Below are positions 17,911 to 27,292 of a DNA stretch of 64,000 nucleotides, piece by piece (the stretch's first letter is position 1; every line of letters starts with the position of its first letter). The DNA is from Burkholderia glumae LMG 2196 = ATCC 33617 (GTDB lineage Bacteria; Pseudomonadota; Gammaproteobacteria; Burkholderiales; Burkholderiaceae): the NCBI RefSeq assembly GCF_000960995.1, contig NZ_CP009434.1, positions 434,001 through 498,000 of the forward strand. The letters run 5' to 3'. The notes below the pieces were generated by a model, which ran no database searches, was not told the DNA's origin, and worked only from the letters and a program-made list of their open reading frames with translations. A program made the translations under genes and the position numbers.

Positions 17911-18219
17911 ATGGGGACGGACATGGGCGGCAAGGATCTCGACGAACGGATCGAAACGATCTACGTGCGCGTGCGCGGCGTCGTGCAGGGCGTGGGCTTC
18001 CGGCACGCGACCGTGCGCGAGGCGCACGCGCTCAGGCTGCGCGGCTGGGTGGCCAATCTCGAGGACGGTTCCGTCGAGGCGATGATCCAGGGCCCGGGGC
18101 CGCAGATCGACCGTATGCTGGCGTGGCTGCGGCACGGGCCGCCGGCCGCGCGCGTGAGCGAGGTCGAATTCGAGGAGCGCCAGACCGACAAGCGCTTCGA
18201 GCGTTTCCAGCAGCATTGA
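17911..18219 (+). CDS. acyP: Acylphosphatase
   Basis: A 102-residue enzyme hydrolysing acyl phosphates such as carbamoyl or 1,3-bisphosphoglycerate-type mixed anhydrides. The active-site loop VQGVGFRHAT carries the phosphate-binding Arg, and GWVANLEDGSV carries the catalytic Asn. About 10 extra N-terminal residues precede the usual domain, and the Met at 17923 is an alternative start. The gene ends 13 bases before rarD. Confidence 0.95.
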   Translation: MGTDMGGKDLDERIETIYVRVRGVVQGVGFRHATVREAHALRLRGWVANLEDGSVEAMIQGPGPQIDRMLAWLRHGPPAARVSEVEFEERQTDKRFERFQQH

Positions 18220-18232
18220 GGCGGCGCGGCAG

Positions 18233-19129
18233 ATGATTCACGATCATCCGGACGCGCAGCGCGGCGTCACGCTGTCGGTCGCGGCGTCCGCGCTGTTCGC
18301 GCTGCTGTCGGTCTACGCGAAGCTGCTCGCGCCGCTCACCGGCCTCGACATCTTCGCCTGGCGCATCGTCTGGACGCTGCCGGGCGCGCTGCTGCTGGTC
18401 GCGATGCGCGGCCGCTTCGGCGAGCTGGCCGGCTTCGTGCGGCGCGTGTGCGGCACGCGCCGCCTCGCGCTCGCGGTCGGCGCCGGGGCGGCCATGCTCG
18501 GCGTGCAGCTGTGGTTGTTCCTGTGGGCCCCGCTGCACGGGCGCATGCTCGAGGTGTCGCTCGGCTATTTCCTGATGCCGCTCACGATGGTGCTGGTGGG
18601 CCGCTTCGTCTATCGCGAGTCGCTGTCGCTGCTGCAGTGGGGCTCGATCGCCTGCGCGGCGGCCGGCGTGGCGCACGAGGTGTGGGTCACGCGTGCGTTC
18701 GCGTGGCCGACGCTGGTGGTCGCGCTCGGTTATCCGCCTTACTTCATGCTGCGCCGTCGCATCGAGGTCGAGCCGCTCACGCTGTTCGCGGTCGAGATGA
18801 TCGCGCTGCTGCCGGTGGCGCTCGTCACGCTCGCGGCGCTCGGCACGCCGGTGGGCGGCCACCCGGTGCTCTGGGCGCTCTGGCTGCCGGGGCTCGGGGT
18901 GCTCAGCACGCTCGCGCTCGGCTGCTACCTGAAGGCGAGCCGGATGCTGCCGATGGCGCTGTTCGGCATCCTCGGCTACGTCGAGCCGGTGCTGATCGTG
19001 GCGGCCGCCGTGCTGCTGCTCGGCGAATCGCTGAGCATGCAGCAGCTCGGCACCTACGGCCCGATCTGGCTCGCCGTCGCGCTGACGGCATGGCACAGCT
19101 ATCTGCGGATGCGCCGCGTGCGCGCCTGA
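18233..19129 (+). CDS. rarD: EamA family transporter RarD
   Basis: A 298-residue membrane protein with about ten hydrophobic segments in two EamA repeats. RarD-specific stretches are SVYAKLLAPLTGLDIFAWRIVWTLP near the N-terminus, NWxxF-like QLWLFLWAPLHGRMLEVSLGYFLMPL, and ALGYPPYFMLRR. RarD was described as a chloramphenicol-sensitivity protein; its natural substrate is unknown. It is probably co-transcribed with acyP. Confidence 0.93.
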   Translation: MIHDHPDAQRGVTLSVAASALFALLSVYAKLLAPLTGLDIFAWRIVWTLPGALLLVAMRGRFGELAGFVRRVCGTRRLALAVGAGAAMLGVQLWLFLWAPLHGRMLEVSLGYFLMPLTMVLVGRFVYRESLSLLQWGSIACAAAGVAHEVWVTRAFAWPTLVVALGYPPYFMLRRRIEVEPLTLFAVEMIALLPVALVTLAALGTPVGGHPVLWALWLPGLGVLSTLALGCYLKASRMLPMALFGILGYVEPVLIVAAAVLLLGESLSMQQLGTYGPIWLAVALTAWHSYLRMRRVRA

Positions 19130-19572
19130 GCCTTTGCGCCTGCGCTTTCGCCGGCTGCCGCAGCCGGCGCTCCCGGCAAGTTCCAGGCGCGTGGCGCGAA
19201 ACATGGCGCGCGCCGGCCGATCCCGCCGGGGCGCGTCGGTTGCGCCGGCCGCGCGCCGACCGTTGCCTGACAAGGCTTTCAGTCATCGGCGGGAAGAATT
19301 GGTTGCACTTTGTTACTTAGGGTATGCCCTTAGCGGCGATTAGACTTTCCGGACCGTCGAACTTTCGTATGCGGCTTCCAGATGAACGGTCCAGTTCTCG
19401 CTTCAGCGCTGCGGCGCGCGCGATACAGGCATACGTGTATCGCCGCGCGGCCCGCGCTCCCGGCATTGCCCTGCGCCCTTCCCCCCGCCGTCACGCCGCT
19501 TGCGCGTGAGGCGCGTCCCCTGCTGCGTCGAGCGCCGCCGCATCGGCCGCAGCGCCGCCCCGGAGCGCCGTC
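19130..19572. other. Gap between rarD and the OpgC-like gene
   Basis: About 440 bases without a supported gene. A less GC-rich stretch at 19295-19345 (TTGCACTTTGTTACTTAGG...) may hold the promoter of the downstream gene. I see no strong hairpin. Confidence 0.4.
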
Positions 19573-20691
19573 ATGGCGGTAACGAGCGCGCGCGCATCGG
19601 CGCCGCCGCGTTCGGGCCGTCTGATCGAAATCGACTTCTTCCGCGGGATCGTGCTGCTGATGATCGTCGTCGACCACATCGGCGGCAGCCTCGTCTCCAA
19701 GGTCACGCTGCATGCGTTCGCGCTTTGCGACGCAGCCGAGGTGTTCGTGTTCCTCGGCGGCTTCGCGGCCGCGAGCGCGTTCCTCGCGATGTCCGAGCGG
19801 CATGGCGCCGATGCCGCGCGGCGCCGCTTCGTGCGCCGCGCAGTGCAGATCTACCGCGCGTTCCTCGCCACCACCACGCTGATGCTGGTGGTCTCGGCCG
19901 TGCTCGACCACTACGGCATCGATTCGCCCAACATGGCGCTCGACGACGTCAGCCTGATGCTGGCCGCGCCGCTCACGGGCCTGGTGGAGGTGCTGACGTT
20001 CCAGCGCCAGCCCTACCTCGCCTCGGTGCTGCCGATGTACGTGCTGTTCGCGCTCGCGACGCCGGCCATCGTGCCGCTCGCGCGGCGGCATCCCGCTTGG
20101 CTGTGCGCGGCGAGCCTCGCGTCGTGGTTCGCCTCGGGCTGGCTCGGCACGCAACTGCTCGACACGCCCTCGTTCAAGTGGAGCTTCAACCCGTTCGCGT
20201 GGCAGCTGATGTTCGTGCTCGGCGCGCTGGCACGCTGCCAGCCGATCTATCGTGGCGTGGCGTCGCGCCCGCACGGCGCCGTGCTGACCGGCGTCGCGCT
20301 CGGCATCGTGGCGATCTGCGCCTACTACAAGCTGTTCTCGGGGCTGCCGCTGCCCGAGGGCGTGCTCAAGCGCGACCTGGCCTGGCCGCGCATCGTCAGC
20401 TTCATCGCGATCGCCTGGCTGATGGCGGATCTGGTGCGCCATGGCTGGGTCGGCCGGATCGCGCGCGCGGTGCGGCCGGTGGTGGCCGTCGGACAGCGCG
20501 GGCTGGTCTGCTACGTGGTGGGCACCGCGATTTCGCTGACGCTCGATTCGCTGCTGCATCGCGCCTCGATGAGTCCGCACTTCTCGCCGATCGAGATCGG
20601 CTTCGCGGCCGACACGATCGCGCTCGGCGGGCTGCTGATGCTGGCCAGTTCGGGCGGCTGGTGGGCGCGGCTGCGGCGCGCGCCGGCATAG
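19573..20691 (+). CDS. OpgC domain-containing membrane protein
   Basis: A 372-residue protein with about ten membrane segments and the OpgC/acyltransferase-3-type start LIEIDFFRGIVLLMIVVDHIGG, which includes the Arg and Asp-His used by this superfamily. In alpha-proteobacteria OpgC succinylates periplasmic glucans. Beta-proteobacterial members with this domain are of less certain function, so I do not assign the gene symbol. It stands alone with its own weak terminator. Confidence 0.88.
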   Translation: MAVTSARASAPPRSGRLIEIDFFRGIVLLMIVVDHIGGSLVSKVTLHAFALCDAAEVFVFLGGFAAASAFLAMSERHGADAARRRFVRRAVQIYRAFLATTTLMLVVSAVLDHYGIDSPNMALDDVSLMLAAPLTGLVEVLTFQRQPYLASVLPMYVLFALATPAIVPLARRHPAWLCAASLASWFASGWLGTQLLDTPSFKWSFNPFAWQLMFVLGALARCQPIYRGVASRPHGAVLTGVALGIVAICAYYKLFSGLPLPEGVLKRDLAWPRIVSFIAIAWLMADLVRHGWVGRIARAVRPVVAVGQRGLVCYVVGTAISLTLDSLLHRASMSPHFSPIEIGFAADTIALGGLLMLASSGGWWARLRRAPA

Positions 20692-20717
20692 CGGGGGCGG
20701 CTGGGCCGCGATGAACG

Positions 20718-20743
20718 AACGGCGCGTGCGAGGCGCGCCGTTT
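20718..20743 (+). terminator. Hairpin after the OpgC-like gene
   Basis: AACGGCGCG (20718-20726), loop of 7, CGCGCCGTT (20734-20742), followed by only TTG. A plausible but weak intrinsic terminator. Confidence 0.6.
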
Positions 20744-20815
20744 GCATGGGCGGCAGGCGGCGCCGTGGGCCGATGTCGCGCGACCCTTGCGAAGAGAGAA
20801 GACCGCCCGCGCGGG

Positions 20816-21022
20816 CTAGGAAGGTGAGCGGATACGGGAGCCCGCGGCGGGCGTGTCGTCGGGTTCGTCGCGGCGCTCGCCGGCCGTATCCGGCTCGTCG
20901 TCGTCGCGCGCGAGTTCGGCATCCGCCTCGGCGGCCTGGCGTGCCGCGCGCAGCGCCGTGCAATGCTGCGCGCGACGGATGTCGGCCAGCTGGCGCACCA
21001 GCCGCATCGTCCTCTTGTTCAT
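20816..21022 (-). CDS. Small hypothetical protein with a basic helix and acidic tail
   Basis: A 68-residue protein starting MNKRTMRLVRQLADIRRAQ. The ATG at 21022 has GGAGAG just upstream; an in-frame ATG at 21037 is an alternative. The first 40 residues form a basic amphipathic helix, and the tail is rich in Asp, Glu and Pro. The helix has a faint resemblance to FliJ/YscO-type secretion stalk proteins (RRAQ..AL.AAR.A..A), but it is too short for a safe call. It ends upstream of the OpgC-like gene on the opposite strand. Confidence 0.5.
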   Translation of the reverse strand: MNKRTMRLVRQLADIRRAQHCTALRAARQAAEADAELARDDDEPDTAGERRDEPDDTPAAGSRIRSPS

Positions 21023-21124
21023 CTCGCTCTCCGGCATCACCCGACCTCGGGCTGCCTTCAGTGTAGGACGCGCGTGCGCGCTTCGCCGGCCGAATGTGGC
21101 GCGCAAGCCGCGCGCCAAGGGATT

Positions 21125-22648
21125 TCACTGAGCCGCGGCGCTGGCCTGCAGGCCGTTGGCGTCGCCGCGCGCGGCGTTCACGCTCTCGTGGTGCGCGCGC
21201 GAGAGCCGGCTCATCAGCGGCAGCAGCAGGCAGGACACGATCGTGCCGGCCACGGCCACCCAGCCGAGCATCGTGAACAGGTGGACGTAGAGCGGCAGCG
21301 AGGCGGTGGCGGGCAGGTCGTGCGAGGGCATCTGCGCGAGGTTTGCGACCACGCTGCCCAGATACTGCGAAATGCCGGTCGCGACGAAGTAGGCGCCCAT
21401 CATGAAGCCGCTCATGCGCGCCGGCACGTAGCGCGCGATCATCGCGAGGCCGAGGCCGCTCACCAGCAGTTCGCCGAGCGAGTAGAGGCCGTAGCCGCCC
21501 ACCATGAACCACGACGAGACGCGCCCGTCCACCGCGAAGCGCCCGCTCGCGGCGAACACGAAGAAGCCGGCCGCCACCACGGCGAAGCCGAGCGCGTACT
21601 TGACCGCCACCGGCACGTTGATGCCGCGGTTCGCGAGGCCGTTGTAGATCAGCACCAGCAGCGGGCTCAGCAGCATGATCCAGATCGGGTTGAGCGCCTG
21701 GAACTGTCCCGCGCTCCAGGTGAACAGCGTGGTGCCGAACAGCGTGAAGTCCGGATCGACGTTGCGGAATGCGAACAGCGTGAGCGAGGTCGACATCTGC
21801 TGATAGAAGATGAAGAACAGGATCACCTGGGCGATCAGCACCAGCGCCGCGACCAGCCCGGCGCGCTCGGCGCGCTCCACCTTCGCGATCATGTAGACGA
21901 AGATCGCGAGCGCGATCGCGCCGGCCGTCCAGACCGCCGCCACGGCGAGCGCCTTGTGGCCGAGCAGGAACATGGTGGCGACGCCGAGCGCGATGCCGCC
22001 CGCCAGCACGCCCGCGGCGCGGCCCCAGCGAACCGGCGCGTCGTCGGGGCGCGAGCCGACATGGGCGAGCGTGCGATGCATCAGCAGGTAGTTGAGAATG
22101 CCGAGCACCATGCCCGCGCAGCAGACCGCGAACGCCGGGTGCCAGCCCCAGCGGTCCTTGATCCACGGCGTGACCAGCATCGACACGGTCGAGCCGATGT
22201 TGACCGCCATGTAGTAGATCGTGAACGCGCTGTCGAGGCGCGCGTCGTCGCCTTCGTAGATGCGGCGCACGAGGTTCGCGGCGTTGGCCTTGAAGAGGCC
22301 GTTGCCCACCACCATCACGCCGAGCGAGGCGTAGAGGAACTGCAGGTTGTCGTTCGGCAGCGCGAGCATCAGGTAGCCCGCGGCCAGCACCACCGCGCCG
22401 ACGATCATGGTGCGCCGCGTGCCGAGCACGTGGTCGCCGATCCAGCCGCCGATCGCGGGCGACGCGTAGATCAGCGCGACGAACGCGCCCCAGGTCAGGT
22501 TCGCGTAGCTGTCGTCGAAGCCGAGCTTCTCGACCATGAACAGCACCATCAGCGCGACCATGCCGTAATAGCCGAAGCGCTCCCACATTTCGATCAGGAA
22601 GACCGTCGAGAACGAGCGGGTCTGGGATACCGGAGTTGAGACTGACAT
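21125..22648 (-). CDS. POT/PTR family proton-coupled peptide transporter
   Basis: A 507-residue major-facilitator-type protein with about 12-14 membrane segments. The POT signature E-x2-E-R-F-x-Y-Y-G appears as EMWERFGYYG near residue 21, and the second signature region is GNGLFKANAANLVRRIYE. Members import di- and tripeptides with protons. GAGGA lies upstream of the ATG at 22648. It is divergent from an XRE-cupin regulator across a 665-base gap, but control by that regulator is only a possibility. Confidence 0.94.
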   Translation of the reverse strand: MSVSTPVSQTRSFSTVFLIEMWERFGYYGMVALMVLFMVEKLGFDDSYANLTWGAFVALIYASPAIGGWIGDHVLGTRRTMIVGAVVLAAGYLMLALPNDNLQFLYASLGVMVVGNGLFKANAANLVRRIYEGDDARLDSAFTIYYMAVNIGSTVSMLVTPWIKDRWGWHPAFAVCCAGMVLGILNYLLMHRTLAHVGSRPDDAPVRWGRAAGVLAGGIALGVATMFLLGHKALAVAAVWTAGAIALAIFVYMIAKVERAERAGLVAALVLIAQVILFFIFYQQMSTSLTLFAFRNVDPDFTLFGTTLFTWSAGQFQALNPIWIMLLSPLLVLIYNGLANRGINVPVAVKYALGFAVVAAGFFVFAASGRFAVDGRVSSWFMVGGYGLYSLGELLVSGLGLAMIARYVPARMSGFMMGAYFVATGISQYLGSVVANLAQMPSHDLPATASLPLYVHLFTMLGWVAVAGTIVSCLLLPLMSRLSRAHHESVNAARGDANGLQASAAAQ

Positions 22649-23313
22649 TGTTTTCCTCGATTGTTGGGGTGAGGGGCCGCGGCGCGAGGGACGGGGCGGC
22701 CGGTCTGGAATCATGCGCCGTCTGGGACCGGGCCTCAGCGTGCGCAAGGGCGGGCGAAGGCGGGCGGGGCGGTGCTTGCGTGGTGGCGGCGGCGCCTGCG
22801 CGGCGCGCGCGCGACGCATTCGGCGAAGGCGGCTGCGGCGGCACGATCGCGCGGCGCACGCAGGGGAACGGCAGCTTTCATTTCATACGACCAGCAAGGG
22901 CGGCCGGATAGGACCGCGTAAACGAGGAGAGCCGGCAGCAGCCGGTAGGCCGCGCGCCCGGCATGGCGACGGACCCGACCGGGCGCGAGCGCGTCGCGCG
23001 CCGGCGGGCGGCCGCGCGAACGGCGGCGCGACGCCGATCCGTCACGTCGGGCGATCCCGCAGCCCGCGGCGCGAGATCCGCCACCGCAGACCGCAATCTG
23101 CCGCCGGCGCGGCACGCTGCGACGCGCCGGGGCCCGGGCACGATTTTCCCTGTCGAGTCTGGCAAGATTACGGTTTGCCACGAGCAGTTCGCAGGTGCGC
23201 CGGAACCCGGACCATATTGCAGTTACCGGTCACGAAGACGAAGATTACGGCATATTAGTCAAACTTCGTTACTTTCCATCAAACTTTTTTTGACGACAAG
23301 ATCCCGGCCTGTT
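22649..23313. other. Gap between the peptide transporter and the XRE-cupin regulator
   Basis: About 665 bases; open frames here lack family similarity and I support none. The right end (23240-23310) is AT-rich with AGTCAAA at 23256-23262 and TTTGAC about 30 bases later, possibly an autoregulatory operator for the regulator. Confidence 0.4.
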
Positions 23314-23895
23314 ATGGTTGCTTCCACTGAAAATACGCAGCCCCGCAACGCGGCGGTCGAGCTGGGCAGCAAGATCCGTGCGCTCAGGCAGCGGCTCAAG
23401 CGTACGCTCGACGAAACCGCGAGTGCCGCGGGCATTTCCAAGCCGTTCCTGTCGCAGGTCGAGCGCGGGCTGGCATCGCCGTCGATCACCTCGCTGGCCG
23501 GCATCGCGCAGGCGCTCGGCGTGAACGTGCAGTACTTCGTCGAGACGCCGAGCGAGGAGCGCTCGGTGTGCCGGGGCGAGCAGTTGCGTTTCTTCAGTTT
23601 TGCCGATTCGGCCAATCTGTTCGCACGGCTGACCAATGTGTCGGCCGGCCGGCAGCTCGAGGCGATCCTCGTGCGCATGCCGCCGGGACAGAAGCGCTCG
23701 GAAGTGACCACGCACGCGGGAGAGGAGTTCCTGTACGTGATCGAAGGGGAGGTATCGCTGACGCTGGAAGGCAAGACCTTCGTCGTGCAGGCCGGCGACA
23801 GTGCGCATTACTTGTCGACCACGCCGCATAGCTGGGTCAACACCGCCAAGCACGAATCGGTGGTGGTCTGGGTCGGCACGCCGCGCCTGTTCTAG
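23314..23895 (+). CDS. XRE-family regulator with C-terminal cupin domain
   Basis: A 193-residue regulator. Residues ~15-75 are a helix-turn-helix domain (LGSKIRALRQRLKRTLDETASAAGISKPFLSQVERG); residues ~110-190 are a cupin (HAGEEFLYVIEGEVSLTLEG ... GDSAHYLSTTPHSWVN). Proteins of this layout (PuuR/SutR-like) sense a small metabolite, often a polyamine or amino-acid derivative. The Met at 23314 fits the domain start. An OprD porin gene follows after 284 bases on the same strand and is the best guess for a target. Confidence 0.92.
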   Translation: MVASTENTQPRNAAVELGSKIRALRQRLKRTLDETASAAGISKPFLSQVERGLASPSITSLAGIAQALGVNVQYFVETPSEERSVCRGEQLRFFSFADSANLFARLTNVSAGRQLEAILVRMPPGQKRSEVTTHAGEEFLYVIEGEVSLTLEGKTFVVQAGDSAHYLSTTPHSWVNTAKHESVVVWVGTPRLF

Positions 23896-23932
23896 AAAAT
23901 CGGACCGCCCGCGCTCGCATGCAGCCGGCGGT

Positions 23933-24026
23933 TCACGCGACAACAATTCAGGATAGCTAACATGAACGGCAGCGCTCACGGACCGCCTCCGATTCACCGT
24001 CCATAACGACGATCACGCGACAACAA
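23933..24026 (+). promoter_or_regulatory. Pair of 14-bp direct repeats upstream of the OprD gene
   Basis: TCACGCGACAACAA occurs at 23933-23946 and again at 24013-24026, exactly 80 bases apart, in the untranslated region before the OprD porin gene. This could be a paired operator or a small local duplication. A 13-codon frame starting at 23961 lies between them. Confidence 0.5.
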
Positions 24027-24179
24027 CGCAGCCGTCCCGCGCGCTGCGCCGCGCTTTTCCCATCCATTTCATCCTGCCCTGCGCGTGTGCCGCCAGGCCG
24101 CGCGGGATTGCGCGCGCGCGGCCATGTCCGCGTCGCGGCGGTGGGGCGCGCGCCAATCCATCAGAGAGAGAACGTGTAG

Positions 24180-25634
24180 ATGACCCAGATCAGAAACCTG
24201 TCGCCCGCATCGCTTGCGGTGCGCCTGGCGTATAGCCTGCCGGTGCTGGCCGGCATGGCGGCCGCGCCGGCCCTTGCCGACGAGCCGCCGGACGCGTCGC
24301 GCGCGCCCGCTCCTGCCGTTGCCGCGCAACCGCCCACCATGCCGCCCGCCGTGACCGGCACGGCGGCGAATCAGGCGGGCTCGCCCGTGCCGAGCCCGGA
24401 CCTGTCGAGCCAGGCGAAGTCGCAGGGCTTCGTTCGCGACAGCCACTTGCAGCTGATGTTTCGCAACTACGCGGACCTGCTCGACGCCAAGGGCGGCCCG
24501 CATCGCCACGCCTGGGTCCAGGCGCTGATGGCGAACTTCGAGTCGGGCTACACGACGGGGCTGATCGGCTTCGGCGTGGACGCGTCGGCCTACGCGGCGC
24601 TGAAGCTCGACGGCGGCGCGGGCGGCGGCAACATGGTGCATGTGGCCGACGGCGGCGGCTCGAACCAGCTCGCCTGGGCCTATCCCGGCCTCTACGACGT
24701 GAAGGCGCGGATCTCGAACACCGTGATCAAGTACGGCCTGCAGATCGTCGACAACCCGTTCATGGAGCCGCACGACAATCGCGCGCTGCCGCCGACCTTT
24801 CTCGGCGCGACGATCGTCAGCAACGAGTTCCGCAACGTGATGCTCGAGGCCGGCAGCTTCACGAAGACCGACGCGCGCGGACGCTCCACGCTGATCGGCC
24901 TGCGCTCGCAATACGGCGGCACGCGCATCGATCGGCTGAGCTACGCCGGCGGCACCTGGGACTACATGCCGGGCGGCACGGTGGCGCTCTATGCGAATCA
25001 GGCCGAGAACGTCTGGAACCAGTACTACGCGTCGGTGCGGCAGAGCTTCGGCGTGCCCGCCGGCATCAAGTGGAGCGGCTTCGGCAACGTGTATTCGACG
25101 CACGACACCGGCGACGCACGGCAGGGCGGCATCGACAACCAGGCCTATAGCCTGTCGCTGGCCGCCCAGCACGGGCCGCATGAACTGCTGCTCGGCTACC
25201 AGCAGGTGCTCGGCAACCAGTTCTTCGATTACCTCGCCGAGACGAACGGCATCTTCCTTGCCGATTCGATGGACGTCGACTACAACGCGCCGCATGAAAA
25301 ATCGCTGCAGCTGCGCTACACGTTCTACGGCAAGGACGGCGGCCTGCCCGGCTTCAAGGCGATGGTCTGGGCGCTGACGGGATGGGGCGCCGACGGCTCG
25401 GCGGGCGCGGCGCAGGACCCGACGCACGCGGGCATCTACTGGAAGGACGGCCTGCCGGTGCAGGGGCGCCACCACGAGTTCGGCTTCATCCCTTCCTACA
25501 CGATCCAGGGCGGGCGCTTCAAGGACACCCGGATCACCTTCGTCGCGATGTGGCACGTGGGCTCGGCGCACTACTCGGACAGCACCAATCAGGAATACCG
25601 GCTGGTGGTCAATCTGCCGATGACGGTGTTCTGA
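24180..25634 (+). CDS. OprD family outer-membrane porin
   Basis: A 484-residue protein. A signal peptide ends near ALA-DEPP (about residue 33). A Pro/Ala-rich linker follows, then the OprD barrel beginning SQAKSQGFVRDSHLQLMFRNYADLLD. Typical OprD elements are GSFTKTDARGRSTL, the strand-rich centre and the C-terminal YRLVVNLPMTVF with terminal Phe. OprD proteins are substrate-specific channels for amino acids, small peptides or aromatic acids. The linker (residues ~34-70) is longer than usual. The preceding XRE-cupin gene is a likely regulator. Confidence 0.92.
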   Translation: MTQIRNLSPASLAVRLAYSLPVLAGMAAAPALADEPPDASRAPAPAVAAQPPTMPPAVTGTAANQAGSPVPSPDLSSQAKSQGFVRDSHLQLMFRNYADLLDAKGGPHRHAWVQALMANFESGYTTGLIGFGVDASAYAALKLDGGAGGGNMVHVADGGGSNQLAWAYPGLYDVKARISNTVIKYGLQIVDNPFMEPHDNRALPPTFLGATIVSNEFRNVMLEAGSFTKTDARGRSTLIGLRSQYGGTRIDRLSYAGGTWDYMPGGTVALYANQAENVWNQYYASVRQSFGVPAGIKWSGFGNVYSTHDTGDARQGGIDNQAYSLSLAAQHGPHELLLGYQQVLGNQFFDYLAETNGIFLADSMDVDYNAPHEKSLQLRYTFYGKDGGLPGFKAMVWALTGWGADGSAGAAQDPTHAGIYWKDGLPVQGRHHEFGFIPSYTIQGGRFKDTRITFVAMWHVGSAHYSDSTNQEYRLVVNLPMTVF

Positions 25635-25677
25635 GCGTCGGCGCAGAGGCGGGCCCGCGGGCCTCGGGCCGCGCGGC

Positions 25678-26667
25678 TCAGGCCGTCTTCGGCGCCGGCG
25701 CGGCCGGGACCGGTTCGGCCAGCACGATGCCGGCCAGCGGCCGGCCGGAGTCGCGCCAGGCGTCGAGGCCGCCGCGCAGCGCGAGCGCGTCGGTGAAGCC
25801 GGCGTCCGACAGCCGTCTGGCCATCAGCACCGCCGACACCTCGTTCGGGCAGGCGCAGTAGGTCACGAACCTTTGCGACAGCGGATAGCGGGCGGCCAGA
25901 TCGCGGATGTGCCGCTCGTCGGCGAACACCGCGCCGGGAATCGAGAACGGATCGAGGCGCCGATGCTCGGCGGTCCGCACGTCGATCACGACGGGCGGCG
26001 GCCCCGCATCGGCATGCAGCAGTCGATCGAGCTCGTCGACGCCGATGCGCGCGTGGACGAGCTGGCGCAGCAGCGCGCGGCGGCGCATCCAGCGCACGCT
26101 CGCGTAGAGCGCGAGCAGCACGGCGACGACGGCCAGCGCGGCGTGGCCGAGCCGGCTCGCGGCCGCCAACAGCCAGTCGATCTGCTCGGCGAACACGAGC
26201 CCGATCAGCAGCCCGGCCGCGGCCCACAGCAGCGCGCCGAGCGCGTCGTAGCCGACGAAGGTGCGATAGCGCGTGCCGAGCGCGCCGGCCAGCGGCACCG
26301 ACACCAGCGACAGCCCCGGCACGAAGCGCGCGATCGCGAGCACGCGCACGCCCCAGCGACCGAAGAACTGCTCGGTTTTTTTCACGCAACTGTCGCGCGA
26401 TAGCGACAGCCGGCAGATCGTCCTCAGCGTCTTGCCGCCGAAGCGGCGCCCCGCCGCGTACCAAGCCGAGTCGCCGAGCAGCGCCGCCGCCACCGACAGC
26501 AGCAGCACCGGCACCAGTTGCATGCCGAACACCTCGGGATGCAGGGTGGCCATCGCGCCGAACAGGACGAGCGTGGGCATTGCCGGCACGGGCAAGCCGA
26601 GCGCGGCGGCCAGCACGTTGACGAACACGATCAACGGCCCGTATCGGGCGATGAGGTCATGCAGCAT
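25678..26667 (-). CDS. DedA family membrane protein fused to a rhodanese domain
   Basis: A 329-residue fusion. Residues ~1-200 are a DedA/SNARE-associated domain with FLGxxxP-like ALGLPVPAMPTLVLFGA and the RFVPGLSLVSVPLAGAL motif, in several membrane segments. Residues ~220-315 form a rhodanese domain with VIDVRTAEHRR and an active-site loop CACPNEV. DedA proteins act in lipid carrier recycling and membrane homeostasis, and rhodaneses transfer sulfur or sense thiols. Such fusions occur in Burkholderia and relatives. The loop cysteine lies in CAC rather than in the common CxxGxR. Confidence 0.92.
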   Translation of the reverse strand: MLHDLIARYGPLIVFVNVLAAALGLPVPAMPTLVLFGAMATLHPEVFGMQLVPVLLLSVAAALLGDSAWYAAGRRFGGKTLRTICRLSLSRDSCVKKTEQFFGRWGVRVLAIARFVPGLSLVSVPLAGALGTRYRTFVGYDALGALLWAAAGLLIGLVFAEQIDWLLAAASRLGHAALAVVAVLLALYASVRWMRRRALLRQLVHARIGVDELDRLLHADAGPPPVVIDVRTAEHRRLDPFSIPGAVFADERHIRDLAARYPLSQRFVTYCACPNEVSAVLMARRLSDAGFTDALALRGGLDAWRDSGRPLAGIVLAEPVPAAPAPKTA

Positions 26668-26841
26668 GATCGATGGGTGAAATGCGAAAGCAGCGGGCGT
26701 GAGTCGGACACGCGAATCGGACGGGACCGATTATCGATCACTTTCGGGTCAAGGGAGCGTCGGCTGAACGGCCGGGCCGGAGGGCGGGAGGGTGGGGGTG
26801 AGCGATGCGCAACGCAAACGCTCACCGCCGGGCGGAACGAC

Positions 26842-27111
26842 TCAGGAAGGCGTGCGTGCGAACGTGGCCACGCCGTGCGATTCGCCGGGCAGCTCGGCGC
26901 CGTGCGAGCGGATCGCGGCGATCAGTTCCGCCGGCGTGATCTCGTAACGCACCTCGCGATGGATGCCGGGCTTGCGCTCGTCGACCTCGATCAGCAGCAC
27001 GCTTTTACCGTCATCGGTGGCTTCGAGCCGCAGCGAGCGTAGCTCGCGGCCGTCGGCTGCATCCAATTCGGTCAGCAGGGTCATCGCCCCGGAAGCACCG
27101 GTAGTGCGCAT
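26842..27111 (-). CDS. Hypothetical protein (89 residues)
   Basis: A small soluble protein with alternating strand and helix character: LRSLRLEATDDGKSVLLIEVDE, then REVRYEITPAELIAAIRSHG. GAGGA lies 8 bases upstream of the ATG at 27111. I recognise no family. Codon use fits the genome, so it is probably real. It stands between the DedA-rhodanese gene and the GntP permease gene on the same strand, with gaps of about 175 and 180 bases. Confidence 0.7.
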   Translation of the reverse strand: MRTTGASGAMTLLTELDAADGRELRSLRLEATDDGKSVLLIEVDERKPGIHREVRYEITPAELIAAIRSHGAELPGESHGVATFARTPS

Positions 27112-27292
27112 CGAACAGATCCTCGTGTCGTGTCAATGGAAGATATCGTGCTGCTAACTGCTCTGTTGCAGTGTAACGCGAACCGGCCAATCGCAACGAG
27201 AATTTCGAGTTCCGAGGCAGCGCGGGATGCCCGGCTGGCGCGAGGTATCGGGCGACCGGGCGGCGCCGGCCAGGCGGCGCGCCCGCTGCATT

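Noticed and set aside
22735..23258. Frames between the POT transporter and the XRE-cupin regulator
   Set aside because: Arg-rich, no family similarity, no ribosome-binding sites; treated as upstream regions.
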